Origin: Saprospiraceae bacterium
GTDB lineage: Bacteria > Bacteroidota > Bacteroidia > Chitinophagales > Saprospiraceae
Length of the DNA stretch: 64,000 nt
NCBI GenBank assembly: GCA_016714445.1
Contig: JADJNF010000005.1
Location: 1 to 64,000, forward strand
Reading direction: 5' to 3'
The translations under genes were made by a program, and so were the position numbers. Under the pieces are notes generated by a model that had not been told where the DNA came from, did not search any database, and saw only the letters and a list, made by a program, of their open reading frames with translations. Shown here piece after piece: positions 57,145-64,000 of the stretch. Within the stretch, counting starts at the first letter, position 1; every line of letters begins with the position of its first letter.

Positions 57145-57674
57145 CTGAAGAGTTTATGGAACAAACAAAGAGGGACGCTTATTTAGAGTTTGTTAAATTA
57201 GAGCCGCCTAAATTAATTAGTAATCATCAACTAAAACCGTCTGATGTAGTTATTAGGTTATTCTTTTTTAATGTTCAATCAGAAAGTCAATTTAACCTAG
57301 ATCTAAACGATTCGGGGGACAGGCCTTCTAGCACTAGGACTTTTCCTATAGCTAAGGTATTTGCCGCAGGTTCAGAATCGGAATATAAGGCAGGGGATTT
57401 TGTTAAATTAGATGACTACCATGCAGCTACAATAGAAAACCCTGCGTATAAAAAGTATACTAAGGGGGTAGCTGAAAGACCTATGGGAGGAAAAGTAGTA
57501 AAAGCGGCTGAACCTGAGCGCTATGTAAGTAATATCGCCAACTTTTTTGGAGATAAGATATTTATAGTCAACCCTCTTAAAACACATTATGACTCAGAGG
57601 ATTACTTCACGTATAAAGTACATGAAGGTATTATTAGTAATAAAATAGCAGATCCTTATGCTTTTTTGGATTAG
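57120..57674 (+). CDS. hypothetical protein with a GroES-like pattern
   Basis: 184 residues. KPSDVVIRLFFFNVQS, a flexible loop, then FPIAKVFAAGSESEYKAGDF and VKLDDYHAATIENP have the order of strands in the GroES/gp31 co-chaperonin fold (strand, mobile loop, AKVxAxGSE, KxGDxV). It would pair with the phage GroEL at 12620-14221. This is pattern-based only; a minor virion protein is an alternative. Confidence 0.5.
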   Translation: MQGFKSAITEEFMEQTKRDAYLEFVKLEPPKLISNHQLKPSDVVIRLFFFNVQSESQFNLDLNDSGDRPSSTRTFPIAKVFAAGSESEYKAGDFVKLDDYHAATIENPAYKKYTKGVAERPMGGKVVKAAEPERYVSNIANFFGDKIFIVNPLKTHYDSEDYFTYKVHEGIISNKIADPYAFLD

Positions 57675-58077
57675 TGTAATAGCCGCTTCCATTTATGTCA
57701 TAGGAAGTGTTTCTGCATACTTAGTAAACGTTAATCTTAAGAACCAAGGGTTTACTGGGATTAGCACCGCTGAGGTCCTAAACCCTTTAAAATGGATTAG
57801 TGTGTTTATAGGGTATTTTCTTAAATTTGTAATACCTTTACATATTTTAGAGCAGTATATTCTTAGATTCTATGATCCAGAATGTAGACCAGACTGTATG
57901 CTTGTGGGGCGCTGTAAGACTTGTGGATGTGACAGTGTATGTAAAGCTTGGTCACCTATGGAAGAGTGCTCTAAGAAAAACTGGCCCAAAATAATATGGA
58001 GTAAAAAAGAATATGAGGCTTTTAGAAAAAAATTTCCAGTACAAATAAAAATAGAATACGGCAATGGGATTGTTTAA
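57658..58077 (+). CDS. membrane protein with Cys-rich cytoplasmic domain
   Basis: 139 residues. Hydrophobic helices at 3-24 and 45-65, then FYDPECRPDCMLVGRCKTCG and CDSVCKAWSPMEEC, eight cysteines suited to bind zinc or an Fe-S cluster. The Cys-rich part recurs in Bacteroidetes phages near thioredoxin and DUF1573-like genes, as here. Confidence 0.65.
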   Translation: MLFWISVIAASIYVIGSVSAYLVNVNLKNQGFTGISTAEVLNPLKWISVFIGYFLKFVIPLHILEQYILRFYDPECRPDCMLVGRCKTCGCDSVCKAWSPMEECSKKNWPKIIWSKKEYEAFRKKFPVQIKIEYGNGIV

Positions 58078-58435
58078 GGATGTTCAAGTTAATGGAGGCA
58101 TTATAAAACCAGGACAAAAAGATGTCCTGATTGAATGGATGTTTGAAGAAATAAAACAGAATGAAATAGCTTCTTATGAGGAAGGTGGGGTACAAAAATA
58201 CGCCATTCAGCCTAGTTGCGGCTGCACAGCATCTATAGAAGTTCTACAAGATAGACTTGTAGCTAAGTATAATGATGGTGGGAATAGTTTAGGGCCTTTA
58301 AGTAGGTCTTTAACGGTATACCTTAAAGCAAGTGATGGTACCGAGGTATTTCTTACTAACGATAGGGGGGTTAAAATGTTTAATCCTGCTTTAGGTAAGG
58401 TTACTTTAGGATTCACAGTCACTGTAGAAAAATAG
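58064..58435 (+). CDS. DUF1573-like protein
   Basis: 123 residues. IQPSCGCTASIEVLQDRLVA carries the S-C-G-C-T motif of DUF1573, and the rest is a beta-sandwich pattern. Usually exported, but no signal peptide is present here. Overlaps the membrane protein gene by 14 bases. Confidence 0.65.
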   Translation: MGLFKDVQVNGGIIKPGQKDVLIEWMFEEIKQNEIASYEEGGVQKYAIQPSCGCTASIEVLQDRLVAKYNDGGNSLGPLSRSLTVYLKASDGTEVFLTNDRGVKMFNPALGKVTLGFTVTVEK

Positions 58436-58456
58436 TTCCCCACTACTACTTCAGGT

Positions 58457-58502
58457 GAGCGGGCATTGTGCGCACATTCTAAAGCCCGCTTGCCTATTTT
58501 TA
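58457..58502 (+). terminator. probable intrinsic terminator
   Basis: AGCGGGC (58458-58464) pairs with GCCCGCT (58484-58490), followed by TGCCTATTTTT. It may reduce transcription between the small genes and the packaging genes. Confidence 0.55.
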
Positions 58503-58509
58503 ATTAAGT

Positions 58510-58671
58510 ATGGCAAGTAAAAGAGATCATAAAATTATTTACGACAGAACCTCGATAGAGAGGGACGAGACGGGGGTTTACCAGTTTTTTTGGTATGACG
58601 GGGAACGCATGGCGGTTAAAAAACTAGAAGCCTTAGAGTATGAGAATAAAGATTCGAACATATCCAATTGA
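58510..58671 (+). CDS. hypothetical small protein
   Basis: 53 residues: MASKRDHKIIYDRTSIERDE, FFWYDGERMAVKKLEALEYE. Begins eight bases after the terminator T-run and overlaps the next gene by 32 bases. Unknown. Confidence 0.6.
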   Translation: MASKRDHKIIYDRTSIERDETGVYQFFWYDGERMAVKKLEALEYENKDSNISN

Positions 58672-58840
58672 GGAAATGTACCCTCCTATTGTAGTGCCTG
58701 TGTGTACTACTTTTAAACCCACGGAATTTGAAACATCACTTTGTTTACCTACTAAGTGTGGTAAATTCCAAGAACAAGAGTTAATCACATTAAAAGTAAA
58801 AAAATGGTGTTTTCGGCGATCTGTCTTTGTATGGGAGTAA
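58640..58840 (+). CDS. hypothetical small protein
   Basis: 66 residues: MRIKIRTYPIEEMYPPIVVP with three cysteines and a basic end. Overlaps both neighbours by about 35 bases. Unknown. Confidence 0.5.
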   Translation: MRIKIRTYPIEEMYPPIVVPVCTTFKPTEFETSLCLPTKCGKFQEQELITLKVKKWCFRRSVFVWE

Positions 58841-58926
58841 CATGTTACTTCATAGTAAAAACTGTAATAAACTTCATTGAGGGGAATAACTCCGATATTT
58901 TTGAGGATAACGATTTAGGTATTTAA
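58804..58926 (+). CDS. small membrane protein
   Basis: 40 residues: MVFSAICLCMGVTCYFIVKT, one transmembrane helix, then an acidic end NNSDIFEDNDLGI. Ends two bases before the thioredoxin-like gene. Confidence 0.5.
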   Translation: MVFSAICLCMGVTCYFIVKTVINFIEGNNSDIFEDNDLGI

Positions 58927-58928
58927 TT

Positions 58929-59303
58929 ATGGATAAAATACATTTAGCAGACCCTTCTAAATTGGATAGCATTAAAGGGTTTTTAGAAGGCTCTAAAAAG
59001 GTTGTATTCTGTGTTGGTTATGAAGGCTGCCCTCCATGTAGAGGGCTAAAGTCTGTTATAAAGAAAGACAGCACAGAGTATAAGTTAGTTTACTTGGACA
59101 TTCAGATATTTCCTGAATTTAGGCAATATGGGATGGGAGGAGTACCTACTTGGGTAGCCTATGATGGGGATAAATTACAATTTTCTGGGAAAGGCTTCCC
59201 TACGTTTACTGATAAGGAACTGGAAGCCTTCTTCAGGGATGAGTTTCCTCAAAGAGCTCATAAGTTAGAGGAATTTGCTGAATCTATATTGAATGCAGGA
59301 TAA
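58929..59303 (+). CDS. thioredoxin-like protein
   Basis: 124 residues. EGCPPCRGLK holds the redox pair CPPC near residue 34, and GGVPTWVAYDG the cis-proline loop. The C-terminal helix extends beyond ordinary thioredoxin. It may supply electrons to the ribonucleotide reductase CSGGSC tail or assist folding of Cys-rich proteins nearby. Confidence 0.85.
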   Translation: MDKIHLADPSKLDSIKGFLEGSKKVVFCVGYEGCPPCRGLKSVIKKDSTEYKLVYLDIQIFPEFRQYGMGGVPTWVAYDGDKLQFSGKGFPTFTDKELEAFFRDEFPQRAHKLEEFAESILNAG

Positions 59304-59823
59304 TTATACTTTTGTTAATGTTCCTCCTAGTCTTAATAAAGACGATCATGACTTTTTCGAGTATAACCCCGAACTGAGATACTTTTCGTGTATAAACACT
59401 CTTATTAAGTCTGTGGGTCCTAAAATTGCCTCAGACATTATGTGGGCTACTTATCTAATATTAGACCCAGATAGTAAGTTCTATGCACAACGTTTTGATG
59501 TACGTAAACACAATATAGCTACTAATTTTTTAAAAATACCCGATTTCGATTGGGATGCCTACGACTACCTATTAACTTGTTACCCCGAAATAAGCATGTC
59601 TCCATCTAAGGCAGATTACTATAGAATTCGTAACCTGTTCAATAAACTACTTGGGGATGTAGAAATTACAGAGGATCTTTCTAAAGTACAAAGTTTTTTA
59701 ACTACTTTAGATAGAACCTATAGTGGCTTAGATAAATCTGAGTTACGTATGGTTAAGGAGAAAGAGAAAGGTAAAGAAGTAAGAGGGTCAGAACAACCAG
59801 GAAAACTTGCAAAGAGACAGTAA
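59293..59823 (+). CDS. probable small terminase subunit
   Basis: 176 residues directly before the large terminase, overlapping it by 17 bases. INTLIKSVGPKIASDIMWAT and the helices that follow fit a DNA-binding packaging protein, and the tail is charged (KEKEKGKEVRGSEQPGKLAK). Assigned mostly by position. Confidence 0.5.
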   Translation: MQDNYTFVNVPPSLNKDDHDFFEYNPELRYFSCINTLIKSVGPKIASDIMWATYLILDPDSKFYAQRFDVRKHNIATNFLKIPDFDWDAYDYLLTCYPEISMSPSKADYYRIRNLFNKLLGDVEITEDLSKVQSFLTTLDRTYSGLDKSELRMVKEKEKGKEVRGSEQPGKLAKRQ

Positions 59824-62152
59824 ATTTAAACCCGTACAGTTAGTGCCTTTTAGGCTTAACAATATTGCAGACTTTGTTGTAGGGCCTCACCCATTGATAT
59901 ACCCAGAGTCTGAACAATATGACGAATATTGGACACGACAAGCACAAAGGTGTATTGAAGGTCATTGGGGGCACGATTATGCTAAAGGATCTGGTGGGTA
60001 TAGGTGGATGCCTGGAAACCTGTACTTCTATACCAATATGGGTATAATAGAAGCTGGTGGAGATGAGAATACTAAGTTAAAATCAGCCCCTTTACTTAGG
60101 GATATAGAATGGTTAGTTTTCTATGGCTTAGCTGTATGCGATGGCTTTAGCGGGTTCGTAGATGATCCCGAATTCTGCTGTTTTAGACCTGTAGGTAAAT
60201 TAGAGAACAAATTAGAACTTTCTGAGATGGATAAAATCTTCTTGGAGAGATTTGAGCATTTATACAGAAATAAAAAAGGATTTAAGAAATACATAGAACC
60301 TAAGCAGTATTTATACAGGACAACTCCTGAAGCGTTAGGTTCTGGCGTATATCATAATACTGCGCTAAACTTTGAAATACTTAGTACAAGACGTTTAGGT
60401 AAATCCTTTAGTGTTGGAGAAGGTGTAATTTGTTACGACTTTACCTTCAACGGAGCTAGAAATTTAGTAGATTACTTAGAGAAAAAGACTACCAGTAGTG
60501 TTGTAATAGGGTCTGTTGACTACAAATATAGCGCAGAGCTTATTAATAAAGTAGAACTATGTTATGAACACTTACGTACTGATATAGGAGCTTATAACAA
60601 AGATGGGCTAAGTTACAACGGTGTTTTTTGGCACCCTTCTGACGGGATGGGTAAGATTTTCAAACAAAAGGGGGGTGTAGTTTCAAACTCGGTTCAGTCC
60701 AAAAGTGGACAAGGTTCTGAGGGGGTGGGCTCTAAGTTAATACATGTATCCTACAAAGATAACCCTAACGCGGGTGTAGGTTACGGTGCTAGAAGGATGA
60801 TTACAGAGGAAAGTGGACTTTTGTCTAATTTCAATGCTGTCCATGGAGAAAACTCTGCAACACAGAAGCACGATTACAAGTACGGATATAGTATTTATAT
60901 AGGTACTGGCGGTAATATAGAAAAGATTAAGGAGATAAAAGACTCTTTCTATAATCCTGGTAAATACGAAATTTTAGGATATCCTAACTTGTTTAACCCT
61001 GGAGGAGCTGATACAGCTCTATTTATCCCATCTTACTATAAGAACAATCTGTTTAGGGATGAGAACGGCAATTTAGATATAAACAGGTCTTTTATCTATG
61101 AGATGAGCGAGCGGGACAAAGCTCGTGGCGGAAAGAATTATCAATCCCATACAATATCTTTTCCTATAATACCTGATGAAATGTTCCTCAAAAGTGCAGG
61201 AAACAGGTTTAATACGGAGATGTTAGAGGATAGAATAATAGAATTAGAGAATGGGCAGCATCGTTATAGTGTAGGGACTCTTACTTATGTTGATGAGGCT
61301 AATAAAAAGGTTGCTTGGAAAGAGGATATAGATAAGAAGCTTATCCCATTTCTTAGAAGAGGAGATGAGCATAAAGAACCTAATAAACAAGGGGCTGTAG
61401 TTGTATACGAACATCCTCAAAGTTATAAACCCGATAGATATTCTAAAAATCCTTTATATTTAGCTATTTATGACTCCGTGGCTATCTCAGGAGAAGAAGG
61501 AGGTACAGGTAGCTCTCTATGTGCCGTCATAGTTTTAAAACTCTACGATTTCAATGATTCCTACTATATGATGAATATAGTTTGCGAATGGTACGGTAGG
61601 TATAATTCTATGGATGATAACCATAAAGAAGCTTTTAAAATAGCTGATTACTATGGTTGTAAACTTTTCCCAGAGGTTAACTTGGAAGATGTTTTAAGAT
61701 ACGCTAAGAGGATAAGAAGATACGACGATCTTGAAGATTGGCCCGATTTTTCTGCTACAGAGATTAGCGCACAAAAAAGGAAATATGTAAAAGGTTTTAG
61801 AGTACCTCCTCAAGGTAAGCCTAAATTAGAGGAGTTTTTAAATGAATACTTGGATATTGAAGTATATAAAGAAGAACATTTAGAAGGGGAAGACTATAAG
61901 GTTAATACTGTTAAGGTTATAAATAGAATACCTTCTATCAGGGCATGTGAAGAGTTAAAAGAATATAACTCTGAAGATAACTTTGACGCAGTTTCTTGTT
62001 TGTTTTTAGGGGCTTTATGGGTACGTAATAAAAGATTAAAACCCATTAACGAAGAATTGGATCAGCTAGATGAGGATGATATTAAAGAGTTTAACTCTAT
62101 TTTTGCAGATTCTTATAACAGTGGGGATAGACACCCAGCATTTCATTATTAA
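59807..62152 (+). CDS. terL: terminase large subunit (crAss-like)
   Basis: 781 residues from a TTG start (QRDSKFKPVQLVPFRLNN); no ATG lies near, so the TTG is likely. ILSTRRLGKSFSVGEGV near residue 195 is the Walker A of the packaging ATPase. YDSVAISGEEGGTGSSLCAV near residue 555 begins the RNase H-fold nuclease domain. Length and opening motif RYRWMPGNLYFYTN-like region match crAss-like phages. It packages DNA through the portal encoded next. Confidence 0.9.
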   Translation: MQRDSKFKPVQLVPFRLNNIADFVVGPHPLIYPESEQYDEYWTRQAQRCIEGHWGHDYAKGSGGYRWMPGNLYFYTNMGIIEAGGDENTKLKSAPLLRDIEWLVFYGLAVCDGFSGFVDDPEFCCFRPVGKLENKLELSEMDKIFLERFEHLYRNKKGFKKYIEPKQYLYRTTPEALGSGVYHNTALNFEILSTRRLGKSFSVGEGVICYDFTFNGARNLVDYLEKKTTSSVVIGSVDYKYSAELINKVELCYEHLRTDIGAYNKDGLSYNGVFWHPSDGMGKIFKQKGGVVSNSVQSKSGQGSEGVGSKLIHVSYKDNPNAGVGYGARRMITEESGLLSNFNAVHGENSATQKHDYKYGYSIYIGTGGNIEKIKEIKDSFYNPGKYEILGYPNLFNPGGADTALFIPSYYKNNLFRDENGNLDINRSFIYEMSERDKARGGKNYQSHTISFPIIPDEMFLKSAGNRFNTEMLEDRIIELENGQHRYSVGTLTYVDEANKKVAWKEDIDKKLIPFLRRGDEHKEPNKQGAVVVYEHPQSYKPDRYSKNPLYLAIYDSVAISGEEGGTGSSLCAVIVLKLYDFNDSYYMMNIVCEWYGRYNSMDDNHKEAFKIADYYGCKLFPEVNLEDVLRYAKRIRRYDDLEDWPDFSATEISAQKRKYVKGFRVPPQGKPKLEEFLNEYLDIEVYKEEHLEGEDYKVNTVKVINRIPSIRACEELKEYNSEDNFDAVSCLFLGALWVRNKRLKPINEELDQLDEDDIKEFNSIFADSYNSGDRHPAFHY

Positions 62153-62154
62153 TC

Positions 62155-64000
62155 ATGCTTTTCAATAAATCTAATACAGAGAACCCTAATTACCCTTTTC
62201 TATTATCCTATAAGGATAAGAAGGCTAATGACTTTGAGTTTGCTAAAGCTATGATGGATTATTATAATACATCTAGCCATGTCATCCCTAATAGGATGAA
62301 CCGATTTACCGAAAACTTTAATCTTCATAGAGGAGCTTGGCCTGAGATAGAAAATATGGCTCCCACCACTACTATTAATATTTACAACGAAAATGTAAAT
62401 CTAGGCGGAGGGAAGCTCTACCATTTTCCTATAATAAATACAGTATCTCAAACAATAGTGGGGGATATAATCGCTAATCCTATTATACCTATTATTAGGG
62501 ATACTTCTACTAAAGCTAGAAATCATAGAGATAGAGTTAGGGCGGATAGAGTTAGGGAGTTTTTCCAGAATAAGTATATTAAACCACGACTAGAGCAATT
62601 ACAGGCTCAGTTTCAAGGACAAGAAGCTAATTTACCTCCAGATTTCCAACAGCAGTTAGAACAGGAGGTAATGAAAAGCTTACCTGAAGAAATTGTAGAG
62701 AACTTAGATGATTATAAAATGCCTGACGAGCTGCTTATAGAGATAATCTATAAGCATGTGCTAGAGGCTGAACAGGTTAAAGAGAAATTAGACTCTGGGG
62801 CAGATTTTGCTGTAGTAGTAGCTGAGGAGTACAGTATGGTTTACATAGATCGTACAGGACCTAAGTTAAAACCACTGAATGCTAAATACGTAGATTGGGG
62901 AGCTTCTCCAGATGTAGAAACTTGTGAGGATGGCGAATGGGCTAAATACACAGAATACTTAACTTTTCAAGATCTAATAGCTCGTTTCGGCACCGAGATA
63001 AAGCTATCAACTCTGAAGGAGATTTTAGATCTGTACAGCCCCATCCCAGGAACTGACACACATACTAGGACAGATGCCATAGATTTTCCTTTAGTGGATA
63101 CTTTGGCGGCTAACCCAGGATTCCAAGACCCTAGTTCCGAGCTTTATATAGATGTAAAGACTAGAGAAGGGCAGGAAAAGTTAAAAGGCTTATATAGGAC
63201 TCTAAGCGGGTTACACAACTCTAATTCAGGTATTAAAGTTACTTATATCACTTGGAGATGGACTCGTAATGGGAAAATAGTAGAGTCTGTGGAAGGTAAA
63301 GAACGTATTGTAGATGAACACTACGTTAAAAACCCAGCTAGAGGAGATAAGACTATAAGGAAAGTATTACTTCCACAAGTATGGCATGGATACATTATTA
63401 ATGATATGTACTATGTTGGCATAGAACCTGTGCCTTGGCAGTATGAAAACTTAATGAATCCTTTTAAACCTAAACTAACTATTCATGGGTTAAAGTATAA
63501 TACCTTTATGGGAAATACTTCTAACTCTTCTTTTGTTGATTTAGGTAAACCTTTCAATTTCCGAATAAACTTACTATTAAAGAAGTTACAGGAATATGAA
63601 AGTACTGATATAGGTAAGGTATTATTCTTGACTTCTGATATTAAGCCAGATAAACAAACTTGGGGGCAATGGTATAGTTCGTTATTTCAGTCTAGGGTAG
63701 CTTTACTTAACAAAAAATTCGAGGGATCCTCTGTACAAGAAAGATCTCCTATTATAATTCAGGATCTTAGTAGAACTAGTGAGATAGGCTCTACTATAGA
63801 GAAACTAAACTGGTTTGAGGGTAAGCTGATTAGAGCCATGCACTATAACCCATCCAAATTTGGGGATATTAGTCAGTATGCTACTAACGATAACACTCAG
63901 CTCAGTTTAATGGGGGTAGATAGGCAAATGCTTAGATTCCTTAACAAACGTAGGGCATATAAGAGATCTGTGCTTACATCTCTTCTAAATGCGTCCATAG
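62155..64000 (+). CDS. portal protein (crAss-like), incomplete at window edge
   Basis: Open from ATG 62155, two bases after terL, to the end of the window (615 codons so far). FPIINTVSQTIVGDIIANPI and EEIVENLDDYKMPDELLIEI, then AEEYSMVYIDRTGPKLKPLN and VDWGASPDVETCEDGEWAKY, fit the portal of large Bacteroidetes phages, which follows terL in this gene order. It forms the ring through which DNA enters the head. Confidence 0.8.
   Translation, partial: MLFNKSNTENPNYPFLLSYKDKKANDFEFAKAMMDYYNTSSHVIPNRMNRFTENFNLHRGAWPEIENMAPTTTINIYNENVNLGGGKLYHFPIINTVSQTIVGDIIANPIIPIIRDTSTKARNHRDRVRADRVREFFQNKYIKPRLEQLQAQFQGQEANLPPDFQQQLEQEVMKSLPEEIVENLDDYKMPDELLIEIIYKHVLEAEQVKEKLDSGADFAVVVAEEYSMVYIDRTGPKLKPLNAKYVDWGASPDVETCEDGEWAKYTEYLTFQDLIARFGTEIKLSTLKEILDLYSPIPGTDTHTRTDAIDFPLVDTLAANPGFQDPSSELYIDVKTREGQEKLKGLYRTLSGLHNSNSGIKVTYITWRWTRNGKIVESVEGKERIVDEHYVKNPARGDKTIRKVLLPQVWHGYIINDMYYVGIEPVPWQYENLMNPFKPKLTIHGLKYNTFMGNTSNSSFVDLGKPFNFRINLLLKKLQEYESTDIGKVLFLTSDIKPDKQTWGQWYSSLFQSRVALLNKKFEGSSVQERSPIIIQDLSRTSEIGSTIEKLNWFEGKLIRAMHYNPSKFGDISQYATNDNTQLSLMGVDRQMLRFLNKRRAYKRSVLTSLLNASI

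Overview
The window is part of a large, AT-rich tailed-phage genome that most resembles a crAss-like (Crassvirales-type) phage of a Bacteroidetes host. Support: a long + strand terminase large subunit followed by a crAss-like portal gene that is still open at base 64000; a family-A DNA polymerase, primase, RecA-fold ATPase, PD-(D/E)XK nuclease and acidic-tailed ssDNA-binding protein on the other strand; Bacteroidetes promoters (TTTG, about 20 bases, TAnnTTTG) at several gene starts; and phage genes that almost never carry a Shine-Dalgarno sequence. No tRNA, rRNA, CRISPR array or integrase was seen.

Layout. 1-2454 is a + strand coding region whose frame is scrambled. From 2.5 to 56.1 kb nearly everything is on the - strand in long overlapping gene trains. 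In order of transcription (right to left) these are: a PD-(D/E)XK nuclease and an HTH protein (54.2-56.1 kb); envelope and lysis-type proteins with a ClpP-like protease and a metallophosphatase (49-54 kb); small unknown genes (44-49 kb); a vWA protein, adenylosuccinate synthetase, two amidoligases and three class II glutamine amidotransferases (36.4-43.8 kb); a large array of tiny proteins that share one C-terminal motif (29.6-36.3 and 40.8-41.9 kb); a cassette island with methyltransferases and an Acb2-like anti-CBASS protein (26.1-28.8 kb, possibly to 29.4 kb); MazG, exonucleases and small membrane proteins (20-26 kb); the replication core with GroEL, RuvC-like resolvase, RNase H and a B12-dependent ribonucleotide reductase (7.7-19.6 kb); and finally DNA methyltransferases, part of them in a second cassette island that splits a phage gene (2.7-7.7 kb). 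From a divergent promoter region at 56.2 kb the + strand carries small genes, a thioredoxin-like protein, a probable small terminase, the large terminase and the portal.

The most unusual content is: (1) two insertions built like integron gene cassettes, with attC-like palindromes, that bring in DNA methyltransferases and an Acb2/Tad1-like anti-CBASS candidate; (2) about 24 short proteins with different N-terminal domains but the same C-terminal motif, L[TS]xEExxRINxLN, many chained so that the stop codon of one gene lies inside the Phe-Lys codons that open the next; (3) a doubled amidoligase/glutamine-amidotransferase module beside a vWA protein and a phage-type PurA.

Caution. Many obvious genes (ribonucleotide reductase, primase, C5 methyltransferase, HAD fusion, cassette methyltransferases) are split by single-base frameshifts, often in homopolymers. 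This, together with a poly-C patch at 35.73-35.97 kb, suggests indel errors in the assembly rather than widespread gene decay. Split genes are listed in parts with cross references.
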